From assembly GCA_964592115.1 (NCBI GenBank), contig CAZQCP010000024.1, forward strand, positions 1 to 29,969: DNA of 29,969 nucleotides, given 5' to 3'. Shown piece after piece: positions 1 through 7,606 of the stretch (position 1 is the first letter of the stretch; the number at the start of each line of letters is the position of its first letter). The notes under the pieces were generated by a model. The model made no database searches, was not told the DNA's origin, and saw only the letters and a list, made by a program, of their open reading frames with translations. This DNA comes from Sva-07 sp964592115 (GTDB lineage Bacteria; Actinomycetota; Acidimicrobiia; Acidimicrobiales; Ilumatobacteraceae). The translations under genes were made by a program, and so were the position numbers.

Positions 1-783
1 TCGGCGGTGGCTCACGACAGCGGCATCCCGCTGATCGTCGACAACACCGTGCCGACGCCGTATCTGATCAGGCCACTCGAATGGGGCGCCGACATCGTCG
101 TGCACAGCATGACCAAGTTCCTCGGCGGCCACGGCACCTCGATCGGTGGGGCGATCATCGACGGCGGCACGTTCGATTACGCCGCGTCGGGACGCTTCCC
201 GAACTTCACCGAGCCCGACCCGAGCTACCACGGCCTCGCCTACTTCCCGGCGCTCGGCCACGGCGCGTTCATCCTGAAGGCCCGCGTGCAGCTGCTGCGT
301 GACCTCGGCATGGCGATCTCGCCGTTCAACGCGTTCCTCATCCTGCAAGGGATCGAGACGCTGAGCCTGCGCATGGAACGTCACTTCCACAACGCCCAGC
401 GCGTCGCCGAATATCTCGAGGCGCGCGACGAGGTCGAGTCGGTCACGTTCGCCGGCCTGCCGTCGTCGCCGTGGTACGACCGTGCCCAGAAATACGGCGG
501 CGGCCGCGGCGCGGGATCGATCATCGCCTTCGAGATCCAGGGCGGCATCGACGCCGGCAAGCGTTTCGTCGAGGGTCTGGAGATGCACAGCCACGTCGCC
601 AACATCGGCGACGTGCGCAGCCTCGTCATCCATCCGGCGAGCACCACGCACAGCCAGTTGTCGGCCGACGAGCAGGTGGCGTCCGGCGTCACGCCCGGTC
701 AGGTGCGCCTGTCGGTCGGTCTCGAGTCGATCGACGACATCCTCGCCGACCTCGACGCCGGCTTCCGCGCCGCCAAGGGCTGA
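1..783 (+). CDS. metY: O-acetylhomoserine sulfhydrylase, C-terminal part (5' end outside window)
   Basis: PLP enzyme of the Cys/Met metabolism (trans-sulfuration) family. It most likely makes homocysteine from O-acetylhomoserine and sulfide in the cytoplasm. The reading frame is open from base 1, so the N-terminal part lies outside the window; the GTG at 7 is an internal valine. The visible part contains the PLP-lysine motif HSMTKFLGGHG (lysine at about codon 38 of the fragment) and the family C-terminal motif HPASTTHSQL followed by VRLSVGLES. The long insert with FPNFTEPDPSYHG is typical of the MetY branch rather than cystathionine gamma-synthase. It faces the PAC2 gene tail to tail with a 27-bp gap and no clear terminator. 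Confidence 0.9.
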   Translation, partial: SAVAHDSGIPLIVDNTVPTPYLIRPLEWGADIVVHSMTKFLGGHGTSIGGAIIDGGTFDYAASGRFPNFTEPDPSYHGLAYFPALGHGAFILKARVQLLRDLGMAISPFNAFLILQGIETLSLRMERHFHNAQRVAEYLEARDEVESVTFAGLPSSPWYDRAQKYGGGRGAGSIIAFEIQGGIDAGKRFVEGLEMHSHVANIGDVRSLVIHPASTTHSQLSADEQVASGVTPGQVRLSVGLESIDDILADLDAGFRAAKG

Positions 784-810
784 CCGCCTCAGCGAACGGC
801 GCGGCGGCGG

Positions 811-1674
811 TCAGTCGTCGTCGCGCTGGTCGCGCAGGAACGACTCGAACTGTGCGCCGAGGTCGTCGGCCGAGGGGATCTGTGCTTCGGCGCGCCGGTC
901 GAACTCCGCTTCGAGCAACGACACGTACATCTGTAGTTGGTCGTCGCTTCTGGCGATCTCGTCGTGTACGTCGCGCCAACTGTCGATCTGGTCGCTGAAG
1001 TCGATCGTGTTGGGCACGCCGAGCACGTGGCTGAGATGGCGGACGAGCGCGGCGACGGCTTGGGGGTGTTCGGCGTTCATCAAGTAGTGGGGGACCCCGA
1101 CACGGAGCGACACCGACGGCATGCCGAGCTCTTCGAGATCGGGGTGGAGGGCGCCGACGAGGCCGGTGATGCCCTGGTACGACGGGGCGACGAGTCCGAG
1201 TGCTCGCGCCAACTCCGGGTTCGACGTGCTGCCCGTGACCGGCGGCGTGCGGGTGTGGGGGAGCGCTTCGGCGCCCGAACCGACGGTGACGATGGCCTCA
1301 CAGCGCAACTCGCGAGCGACGTGCACGATGGCGGCGATGTAGGCCCGCCAGTGGAGGTGCGGTTCGACGCCGATCAGGCCGATCACGTCGCGGTGGCCGG
1401 CGTTGCGTTGGAGGATGAAGTCGTTCGCCGGCCACGTGATCTCGCGCACCTCGTCGGTCATCGTCACGTGCGGTCGTTGCTGCGTGAAGTCGTAGAACGG
1501 ATCGGGGTCGATCTGGCCGACGACGAGCGCGTGGTCGTCGCTGACGAACGCATTCACGGCCTGCGTCGCTGCGCTGGCGGCGTCGAACCAACCCTCGAGG
1601 GCCACGAGCATCACCGGCCGGTCGAGGTCGTCGACCCCGTCGGCATCGAAGTCGAGGACATCGGCGGTCTCCAT
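811..1674 (-). CDS. PAC2 family protein
   Basis: A protein of 287 residues that resembles the PAC2 (proteasome assembly chaperone 2) family found widely in actinobacteria. The typical opening, with a hydrophobic strand and VALEGWFDAASAATQAV at about residues 24-40, is present, as is the middle segment VGSGAEALPHTRTPPV. The molecular role of bacterial members is not established. I chose the ATG at 1674; a GTG two codons upstream (1680) is also possible. It lies 55 bp downstream of serC on the same strand, so the two may be cotranscribed. The C-terminal tail is charged and looks coiled-coil-like (LLEAEFDRRAEAQIP). Confidence 0.8.
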   Translation of the reverse strand: METADVLDFDADGVDDLDRPVMLVALEGWFDAASAATQAVNAFVSDDHALVVGQIDPDPFYDFTQQRPHVTMTDEVREITWPANDFILQRNAGHRDVIGLIGVEPHLHWRAYIAAIVHVARELRCEAIVTVGSGAEALPHTRTPPVTGSTSNPELARALGLVAPSYQGITGLVGALHPDLEELGMPSVSLRVGVPHYLMNAEHPQAVAALVRHLSHVLGVPNTIDFSDQIDSWRDVHDEIARSDDQLQMYVSLLEAEFDRRAEAQIPSADDLGAQFESFLRDQRDDD

Positions 1675-1729
1675 CGTCACGAGTCTGCCAGCGCGGGCGG
1701 CCGACGACGACGGCGCGATGCGTCCGTCG

Positions 1730-2866
1730 TCAGGCGAGCGCGGCGACGACGTGGTCGATGCAGTGGGTGAGTGCGTCGATGTCCGCCGGGTCGATCGCCG
1801 GGAACATGCCGACGCGCAGCTGGTTGCGCCCGAGCTTGCGGTACGAGTCGGTGTCGACGACACCGTTGGCCCGCAGCGCTGCGCACACATCGTCGGCGGC
1901 AATGGCGTCGTCGAGGTCGATCGTGGCGACGACCGCCGAGCGCTCGGCGGGGTCGGCGACGAACGGTGTCGCCCACTCCCGTGACTCCGCCCAGCCGTAC
2001 ATGGTCGCCGCCGACTGCGCCGAGCGCCTGGTGGTGAAGTCCATGCCGCCGTTGTCGAGCATCCAGCGCACCTGAGCATCGAGCATCACCAGCGTGGCGA
2101 CGGCCGGCGTGTTGTACGTCTGGTTCTGCACCGAGTTGTCGAGCGCGATCTTGAGATCGATCGACGCCGGGCGCCAGCGGTCGCTCGTGCCGATTCGCTG
2201 GATGCGCTCGACGGCGGCGGGGGAGCAGGCGGCGAGCCAGAGACCGCCGTCGCTGGCGAAGCACTTCTGCGGCGCGAAGTAGTACACGTCGACGTCGTCC
2301 GGATCCCACGCCAACCCGCCAGCGGCCGACGTGGCGTCGACGGCGACGAGCGCGGACTCGGCGGTCGTGCCGTCGGGCCGCTGCGGTGTCATTGCCACGC
2401 CGGTCGAGGTCTCGTTGTGGGTGAGCGCGTAGAGGTCGACGCCGTCCTCGGCGTGGGCGTGCGGGTGCGTGCCCGTCGCCGAGGAGATGAGCGTCGGTTC
2501 GCCGAGGTGGGGTGCCGCCGTTGCAGCCTCGGCGAACTTCGACGAGAACTCACCGAACACGAGGTGCTGGCTGCGCCCATCGATCAGTCCGAACGTCGCC
2601 GCGTCCCAGAACACGGTGGTGCCGCCGTTGCCGAGCACGATCTCCCAGCCGTCCGGCAGGCCGAACAGCTCGCTGAGGCCGGAGCGGACGGACCCGACGA
2701 GGTTCTTGACCGCCGGCTTGCGGTGCGACGTGCCGAGGACCGTGCGTTGAGCGGCGACGATCGCGTCGATCTGCTCGGGGCGCACCTTGGACGGCCCGCA
2801 GCCGAAGCGGCCGTCGGCGGGCAGGAGGTCGGCGGGGATGACGATGCTCGAGGGGTCGGCGCTCAC
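1730..2866 (-). CDS. serC: Phosphoserine aminotransferase, actinobacterial type
   Basis: Converts 3-phosphohydroxypyruvate and glutamate to O-phosphoserine in serine synthesis. The protein has 378 residues, the usual length of the actinobacterial SerC branch. Features in order: start region PADGRFGCGPSKVRPEQ (about 16-32), substrate loop TSHRKPAVK (46-54), and PLP-lysine motif APQKCFASDGGLW with Lys201. The GTG at 2866 is the only sensible start because the frame upstream runs into the palindromic repeat at 2894-2995. A CATGCT hexamer ends 6 bases before this GTG, and there is no well-spaced Shine-Dalgarno sequence, so a leaderless transcript is likely. It is divergent from the aspartate aminotransferase gene. 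Confidence 0.92.
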   Translation of the reverse strand: MSADPSSIVIPADLLPADGRFGCGPSKVRPEQIDAIVAAQRTVLGTSHRKPAVKNLVGSVRSGLSELFGLPDGWEIVLGNGGTTVFWDAATFGLIDGRSQHLVFGEFSSKFAEAATAAPHLGEPTLISSATGTHPHAHAEDGVDLYALTHNETSTGVAMTPQRPDGTTAESALVAVDATSAAGGLAWDPDDVDVYYFAPQKCFASDGGLWLAACSPAAVERIQRIGTSDRWRPASIDLKIALDNSVQNQTYNTPAVATLVMLDAQVRWMLDNGGMDFTTRRSAQSAATMYGWAESREWATPFVADPAERSAVVATIDLDDAIAADDVCAALRANGVVDTDSYRKLGRNQLRVGMFPAIDPADIDALTHCIDHVVAALA

Positions 2867-2893
2867 GCCCCCAGCATGGCGGCTCCAGCGGCT

Positions 2894-2995
2894 GATTGCA
2901 TCCGGGGTCAGACACCACATGCAACAGCACACAAGATGCTGGCCGGCCTGGCGCTGGTGCGTTGTTGCATGTGGTGTCTGACCCCGGATGCAATC
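2894..2995. repeat. Composite palindromic repeat, copy 1 (two inverted REP-like arms)
   Basis: Left arm 2894-2925 and right arm 2964-2995 are exact reverse complements over 32 bp. The core GGGGTCAGACACC is flanked by GATTGCATC. The 38-base spacer contains GGCCGGCC. The arm is identical to that of the copy at 24241-24342. The element fills most of the 171-bp divergent gap between serC (start 2866) and the aspartate aminotransferase (start 3038). It has much lower GC than its surroundings. Confidence 0.93.
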
Positions 2996-3037
2996 CCTGG
3001 GTGGGAGACACGGTCGGGTCTGGCAGGCTGTCCGATC

Positions 3038-4231
3038 GTGAAGCGCACCTCCCAACGACTCGCCGCGATCGCCCCGTCCGCCACGTTGGCTGTCGACGCC
3101 AAGGCCAAGGCGCTGCAGGCCGCCGGGGAGAACGTGATCGGGTTCGGGGCCGGCGAACCCGACTTCCCCACGCCCGCCCACATCGTCGACGCCGCCGTCG
3201 CCGCGTGCCGTGATCCGAAGAACCACCGCTACACGCCCGCGGGCGGGCTGCCCGAGCTGAAAGAGGCGATCGCCGCCAAGACGCTCCGGGACTCAGGCTT
3301 CGAGTGCACCGCATCGCAGGTGCTCGTGACCAACGGCGGCAAGCACGCCGTGTACACGGCCTTCGCTGCGCTGTGCGATCCCGGCGACGAGGTGATCTGC
3401 CCGGCGCCGTACTGGACCACGTATCCCGAAGCGATCACGCTCGCCGGTGGGGTCCCTGTGGTCATCGACACCGACGCCGAGAGCGGTTTCCAGGTCACGA
3501 TCGAACAACTCGATGCGGCGTACACCGACCGCACGAAGGTGCTGCTGTTCGTCAGCCCCGACAACCCCTCCGGCGCGGTCTACCCGCCGGCGGCCGTCGA
3601 AGCGATCGGACAGTGGGCGCTCGACAAGGGCGTGTGGGTCATCACCGACGAGATCTACGAGCACCTCACCTACGGCCCCCACCGCTTCGTGTCGATGCCG
3701 ACCGTCGTGCCTGACCTGGCCGAGCAGTGCATCGTCGTCAACGGCGTCGCCGAGACGTACGCGATGACCGGGTGGCGCGTCGGGTGGATGATCGGCCCCG
3801 ACGACGTGATCAAGGCGTCGACGAACTTCCAGAGCCATGCGACCTCGAACGTCTCCAACGTCGCCCAGCGCGCCGCGCTCGCGGCCGTTGCAGGTGGATT
3901 GGACGACGTGGCGATGATGCGCGACGCGTTCGCCCGGCGCGCCCAGACGATGCACTCGATGCTCAACTCGATCGACGGCGTCACGTGCATCGAACCGCAG
4001 GGCGCCTTCTACTGCTATCCCGATCTGAGCGGGCTGCTCGGCCGGCAGATCGGCGCAGCCACGGCAAACACGACGCTCGAGCTCGCCGACCTCGTGCTCG
4101 ACCAGGCCAAGGTGGCGTTCGTGCCCGGTGAGGCGTTCGGCCTCGGCGGCTACGGCCGCTTCTCGTTCGCCCTCGGTGACGACGACCTCGTCGAAGGCAT
4201 CTCCCGCCTCGCCGCCCTCGTCGCCGGCTGA
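3038..4231 (+). CDS. Aspartate aminotransferase-like class I/II aminotransferase with Glu in place of the PLP lysine
   Basis: A 397-residue member of aminotransferase subgroup I-gamma/Ib (bacterial aspartate aminotransferases), normally transferring the amino group of aspartate to 2-oxoglutarate. Nearly all family features are present: YTPAGG (65-70), APYW (123-126), Asn176 in SPDNPSG, Asp204 and Tyr207 in ITDEIYEHLTYG, TGWRVGW (244-250) and the C-terminal substrate arginine Arg374 in GRFSFALGDDD. The Schiff-base lysine is missing: the motif reads NGVAETYAMTGW, with GAG at 3752-3754 coding Glu239 where the family has Lys. An AAG-to-GAG change would explain it. Start GTG 3038; the longer frame upstream crosses the repeat. 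If the base is right, normal transamination is not expected. Confidence 0.88.
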   Translation: MKRTSQRLAAIAPSATLAVDAKAKALQAAGENVIGFGAGEPDFPTPAHIVDAAVAACRDPKNHRYTPAGGLPELKEAIAAKTLRDSGFECTASQVLVTNGGKHAVYTAFAALCDPGDEVICPAPYWTTYPEAITLAGGVPVVIDTDAESGFQVTIEQLDAAYTDRTKVLLFVSPDNPSGAVYPPAAVEAIGQWALDKGVWVITDEIYEHLTYGPHRFVSMPTVVPDLAEQCIVVNGVAETYAMTGWRVGWMIGPDDVIKASTNFQSHATSNVSNVAQRAALAAVAGGLDDVAMMRDAFARRAQTMHSMLNSIDGVTCIEPQGAFYCYPDLSGLLGRQIGAATANTTLELADLVLDQAKVAFVPGEAFGLGGYGRFSFALGDDDLVEGISRLAALVAG

Positions 4232-4232
4232 C

Positions 4233-4325
4233 GATTGCATCCGGGGTCAGACACCAGATGCAATCGCCCGTCGGGTGCCGGAGCGTCTCCCCGATTGCAT
4301 CTGGTGTCTGACCCCGGATGCAATC
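4233..4325. repeat. Composite palindromic repeat, copy 2, between convergent genes
   Basis: Arms 4233-4265 and 4293-4325 are exact reverse complements over 33 bp, extended by one more pair (4266/4292). Each arm is itself a near palindrome: GATTGCATC at one end, GATGCAATC at the other, around GGGGTCAGACACC. The element starts one base after the aminotransferase stop (TGA 4229-4231). Its last two bases, with the next A, form the cobS stop (4324-4326, TGA on the minus strand). It could fold into a long hairpin in both transcripts and act as a two-way terminator, although no U-tract follows. Confidence 0.93.
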
Positions 4326-5109
4326 AGGTCCACCACAGCGGGTGACGGGCGGCGAGGGCGGTGACGACGACGAGGACGGCGCACTCGGCAACTTGCTCGA
4401 CGGCGCCCAGGATGTCGCCGCTGACTCCGCCGAACGCCCGCACGCCGAGCATCGTCATGCCCAGGGCCGCCACGAGGGCGGCACCCACGAGCGGACCCGC
4501 CCACCACCCCGTCGCCAGAACGGAGATCGCGGTCGACGAGATGACGCCGACGAACGCACCGAGTCGCGTCACCGCCCGCGCGTAGTCCGCGCCAAGGCCC
4601 GGCTCCGGTACCGGCGGAGCGAGCGCCATCGTCGCGACGGACGCGCCACGACCGAGCGTGTGCGCGGCGACCAGCCCGGCGAACGCGGTGGCGGGCCCGA
4701 GCGACGCCACGCACAACACCCGCAGCAGGATCGTCGTGCACATCGCGGCGACGCCGTAGCTGCCGTGGCGTGAGTCCTTGAGGATCTCCCGGCGCCGTTC
4801 GGGCGTCGGGCCGCCGAGCGCGTCCATCGTGTCGGCGAGGCCGTCCTCGTGGAACGCACCGGTCACGGCGAGTCCGAACACGATCGCCAGCGTCGCGGCC
4901 ACTGCGGCGGGCACCCACTCCATCAAGCCGGCGGCGACGCCACCGGCCATCACCCCCACGAGCGCGCCGACGATCGGGAACCACGGTACGGATGCCGCGA
5001 GATCGGGCGCCGCCCGGAGGTGGATCGGCACGCGCGTCAGGAACTGCACCGCACCCAGGAACCCCGTGAAGACTCCCGCCGCCGGACGGGTCGCGTCGGA
5101 CTCGCGCAC
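4324..5109 (-). CDS. cobS: Adenosylcobinamide-GDP ribazoletransferase (cobalamin synthase)
   Basis: Integral membrane enzyme that joins adenosylcobinamide-GDP with alpha-ribazole (or its phosphate) in the last step of the nucleotide loop pathway. The protein has 261 residues and several hydrophobic segments. Family motifs are AVQFLTRVP near residue 20, the acidic metal-binding stretch AFHEDGLADTMDALGG in the first half, and LKDSRHGSYGVAAM just after it. Start GTG at 5109, four bases after the cobT stop. It is the last gene of the cobO-cobU-cobT-cobS run. Its stop codon overlaps the end of the palindromic repeat at 4233-4325. Confidence 0.93.
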   Translation of the reverse strand: MRESDATRPAAGVFTGFLGAVQFLTRVPIHLRAAPDLAASVPWFPIVGALVGVMAGGVAAGLMEWVPAAVAATLAIVFGLAVTGAFHEDGLADTMDALGGPTPERRREILKDSRHGSYGVAAMCTTILLRVLCVASLGPATAFAGLVAAHTLGRGASVATMALAPPVPEPGLGADYARAVTRLGAFVGVISSTAISVLATGWWAGPLVGAALVAALGMTMLGVRAFGGVSGDILGAVEQVAECAVLVVVTALAARHPLWWT

Positions 5110-5113
5110 CGGA

Positions 5114-6106
5114 CTATTCGCCGAACCATTCGGCGAACGTCGGCACCTCGGTGATCCCAGCGCAGGCCATGGCGATCAGAGGAACGGCGGCCATCGCGCC
5201 GGAACCCTCACCCAACCGCATGTCGAGATCGAGCAGCGGCGGCTTGCCCAGTCGCTCCAGCAACTTGCGGTGACCGGCCTCGGCCGAGCAGTGCCCGACG
5301 ATGCAGTGATCGAGCGTCGACGGATCGATCTCGTTCAGCGGCAGTACGGCCGCCGTGACGACGTACCCGTCGAGCACGACCGGGATCGAGCGGCGTCGTG
5401 CGGCGACGGTTGCCGCGGCGAGCGCGACGATCTCGTGGCCACCGACCTCACGCAGGATCTCCAGCGGATCGGTGATGCCGGCGATGCGCCGGACCGCCTC
5501 CTGGACCGCCTCGCGCTTGCGCGCCATCCCCTCGTCGTCGACGCCGGTCCCGCGCCCGACCCACGCTGCGGTCTCCCCGCCGGCCAGCGCTGCCGAGATC
5601 GCCGCTGATGTCGTCGTGTTGCCGATCCCCATCTCGCCCAATGCGAGGAGATCGCAATCGAGCGCCTCGACGGCATCGAACGCGGTCTGGACGACCTCGT
5701 CGAAGCGTTCCGGGCTCATCGCCGCCTCGTGACGGATGTCCCCCGTCGGATCGCCGATGCCGACGTCGATCGCGGTGACCGACGCTCCGGCCAGACGGGC
5801 GAACGCGCTGATCGTCGAGCGCCCTTGTTGGTACGCGTCGAACATCGCCTGGGTGACACCGGTCGGGTAGGCCGAGACCTCGGTCGCCGCGGCGACGCCG
5901 TGATCGGCAGCGAAGATCAGCCCGGCGGGTCGCTCGATCCGCGGATGTGCGCTGCGCTGCCAGCCAGCGACCCACTCGGCGATGCCGTCGAGCCACGCCA
6001 GGGCACCCAGCGGTCGCAGGACCTGTTCGGCGCGCTCGTGCACCGCCGCTTGTGCCGCGGTGTCGGCCACGGGAAGGTCGGCGAGGGCGTCATGCAGCAG
6101 GCTCAT
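5114..6106 (-). CDS. cobT: Nicotinate-nucleotide--dimethylbenzimidazole phosphoribosyltransferase
   Basis: Makes alpha-ribazole phosphate from nicotinate mononucleotide and 5,6-dimethylbenzimidazole, the lower ligand of cobalamin. The 330-residue length is normal. Visible motifs: ADHGVAAATEVSAYP (67-81), GEMGIGNTTTSAA (157-169), LDGYVVTAA (245-253) and RLGEGSGA with Glu300, which corresponds to the catalytic glutamate of characterised CobT. The ATG at 6106 overlaps the cobU stop by 4 bp (ATGA), so translation is probably coupled. It suggests the cell can attach a benzimidazole base to imported or home-made corrinoid. Confidence 0.95.
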   Translation of the reverse strand: MSLLHDALADLPVADTAAQAAVHERAEQVLRPLGALAWLDGIAEWVAGWQRSAHPRIERPAGLIFAADHGVAAATEVSAYPTGVTQAMFDAYQQGRSTISAFARLAGASVTAIDVGIGDPTGDIRHEAAMSPERFDEVVQTAFDAVEALDCDLLALGEMGIGNTTTSAAISAALAGGETAAWVGRGTGVDDEGMARKREAVQEAVRRIAGITDPLEILREVGGHEIVALAAATVAARRRSIPVVLDGYVVTAAVLPLNEIDPSTLDHCIVGHCSAEAGHRKLLERLGKPPLLDLDMRLGEGSGAMAAVPLIAMACAGITEVPTFAEWFGE

Positions 6107-6669
6107 CTCGGTTCGCCATCATGCCGGGCGGCGAGCAGCTCGAATGGATCCGTGAGCGCGAGCGCCCGGCCGGCGACGAGGAGCAGCGAATGGTCAGCCA
6201 CGGCTGTCCACGCCTGGTTGACCCGTCCGAGGAGGTCCCGGTAGCGGCGACCGAGCGCGTTGTCGGGTACCAACCCGAGCCCGACCTCGTTGGTGACGAC
6301 AACGACGTCGGTCTGGCCCGCCACCGCAGCACTCGCGACATGGGACGCCATCGCCTCGATCTCCTCGTCGCTCCAGCCGGCCATCAGCGCGTTGCTGACC
6401 CACAGCGTGAGGCAATCGATGATCACCATCGCGCCCGGCACGGTCGCTGCTCGATCGAGTGCTCCGGTCAGGTCGAGCGGCGCTTCGATCGTGCGCCACT
6501 CGGGCGGTCGCTCCAGCCGGTGGCGCTCGATGCGGCCGGTCATGTCGCCGTCGAGCGCTTCGGCCGTGGCGAGGAAGACGACCGGGCCGCCGTGACGTCG
6601 CCCCAGCTCGACGGCGAGCGAGCTCTTGCCGCTGCGGGCGCCTCCGAGGAGCACCGTCAACGCGCCCAT
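6103..6669 (-). CDS. cobU: Bifunctional adenosylcobinamide kinase / guanylyltransferase
   Basis: Phosphorylates adenosylcobinamide and then transfers GMP to give adenosylcobinamide-GDP, the CobS substrate. The protein has 188 residues. The P-loop GGARSGKS lies at 9-16, and the guanylylated histidine is probably His50 in RIERHRLERPPEW. Further motifs are IIDCLTLWVSNAL (83-95) and VTNEVGLGLVP. The ATG at 6669 is preferred, with a purine-rich stretch just before it; a GTG one codon upstream (6672) is possible. It overlaps cobT by 4 bp and begins 36 bp after cobO. Confidence 0.94.
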   Translation of the reverse strand: MGALTVLLGGARSGKSSLAVELGRRHGGPVVFLATAEALDGDMTGRIERHRLERPPEWRTIEAPLDLTGALDRAATVPGAMVIIDCLTLWVSNALMAGWSDEEIEAMASHVASAAVAGQTDVVVVTNEVGLGLVPDNALGRRYRDLLGRVNQAWTAVADHSLLLVAGRALALTDPFELLAARHDGEPR

Positions 6670-6705
6670 CACCTCACCGCGCCGATCACGTCACCCGTGC
6701 GCCGT

Positions 6706-7311
6706 TCAGTAGTCGATCCCGCGCATCGCCCGGATGCCCTGGCGGTACGCGTGCTTGACCTCGACCATCTCCGTCACCGTGTCGGCGAGCTCGACGAGCA
6801 GCGGATCGGCGTCGCGGCCGGTGACGATCACGTTGACGTGGCGCGGGCGGTTGGCGATGGCGTCGACGATGGTCGTCGCGTCGAGCCACTTGAAGCTCGA
6901 CAGGTACGTCAGCTCGTCGAAGATCACGAGCTGGTGCTCGCCGGCGTTCATCGTCTCGACGGCCTGCGCCCAACCGGCCGCGGCGTGCGCCCGATCGACG
7001 GTGAGGTCGTCGGAGTCCCACGTGAAACCGTCACCGAAGGCGTGCCAGTCGACGCCGAGCTGACGGGCGATCTTTTCCTCGCCCGTGTTCCAGTTGCCAG
7101 CCTTGATGAACTGGAAGACGGCGACGTTCCAGCCGCGCCCGACGGCGCGGATCATCATCCCGAACGCGGACGACGACTTCCCCTTGCCATTGCCCGTGTT
7201 GACGACCACCAGCGAGTCGGCACGCCGCAGCCCGTCAGGAATCGGGTCCTCGGTCGGGGCGAGATCATCGTCCGCGGAGCGATCCGGGTCGGGTGCGTCG
7301 TCGTTGCTCAT
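6706..7311 (-). CDS. cobO: Corrinoid adenosyltransferase, CobO/BtuR type
   Basis: Transfers the adenosyl group of ATP to cob(I)alamin or cobinamide. A 201-residue protein with P-loop NTGNGKGKSS (38-47) and family motifs FQFIKAGNWNTGE, FDELTYLSSFKWLD and VTGRDADPLLVELAD. The N-terminal 30 residues are acidic and poorly conserved. I start it at the ATG 7311; a longer frame from 7377 would run into the inverted repeat and has an unlikely Arg-rich leader. A TACGCT hexamer ends 10 bases upstream and could be the -10 box of an almost leaderless transcript. It is the first gene of the cobOUTS run. Confidence 0.93.
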   Translation of the reverse strand: MSNDDAPDPDRSADDDLAPTEDPIPDGLRRADSLVVVNTGNGKGKSSSAFGMMIRAVGRGWNVAVFQFIKAGNWNTGEEKIARQLGVDWHAFGDGFTWDSDDLTVDRAHAAAGWAQAVETMNAGEHQLVIFDELTYLSSFKWLDATTIVDAIANRPRHVNVIVTGRDADPLLVELADTVTEMVEVKHAYRQGIRAMRGIDY

Positions 7312-7358
7312 GCGCCCCGGCAGCGTATGCGAGCGGCGCTCGAGTCGCCACGCCCTCC

Positions 7359-7409
7359 GGTTCGTGTGAGCGATCATGACCGAATCGTCGATGTTCGCTC
7401 ACACAAACC
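7359..7409. repeat. Inverted repeat with GTGTGAGCGA arms between cobO and the btu riboswitch
   Basis: Arms 7359-7373 and 7395-7409 are reverse complements over 15 bp with one mismatch; the inner GTGTGAGCGA/TCGCTCACAC part is perfect. The 21-base centre continues the symmetry partly (CAT/ATG, GAC/GTC). It sits in the divergent control region of cobO and btuF, upstream of the riboswitch. It could be an operator or a small mobile palindrome. The arms resemble those of the inverted repeat inside the rhodanese gene at 22714-22766. Confidence 0.8.
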
Positions 7410-7426
7410 CCGATGTCCCGCCGTAC

Positions 7427-7546
7427 GATGTCGAGCTGTCGACGGAGAGCGAAATCCGGTGAGAACCCGGTGCTGTCCCGCAACGGTGGAGTCCCGGCAC
7501 TCGTGCCCGGGGCCGAGCCCGGCCGCCTCGCCGTCGACGCGACATC
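7427..7546 (+). promoter_or_regulatory. Cobalamin riboswitch
   Basis: The conserved B12 riboswitch core is visible: GAAATCCGGTGAGAACCC at 7451-7468, then GCTGTCCCGCAACGGTG at 7472-7488, and a B12-box-like GAGCCCGGCCGCCTCGCC at 7515-7532. A closing P1 helix is formed by GATGTCG (7427-7433) with CGACATC (7540-7546). GTCGACGG (7438-7445) could also pair with CCGTCGAC (7531-7538). It lies in the leader of btuF, so adenosylcobalamin should lower expression of the corrinoid importer. The exact ends are estimated. Confidence 0.92.
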
Positions 7547-7606
7547 CACCCCTCGAGGCAAGGGAAGGCTCGCAGGCCGACACCGTCGGCTCGGACCTCA
7601 GCTTGT

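Noticed and set aside
2417..3037. In-frame extension upstream of the aspartate aminotransferase
   Set aside because: It runs antisense to serC and through the palindromic repeat, which happens to have no stop in this frame. The family N-terminus starts at GTG 3038.
2867..3226. In-frame extension upstream of serC
   Set aside because: It reads through the repeat and antisense to the aminotransferase start. SerC homology begins right after GTG 2866.
2894..4325. CRISPR array or insertion sequence ends
   Set aside because: The repeats at 2894-2995 and 4233-4325 are inverted pairs separated by a whole gene, without regular spacers, cas genes, a transposase or visible target duplications.
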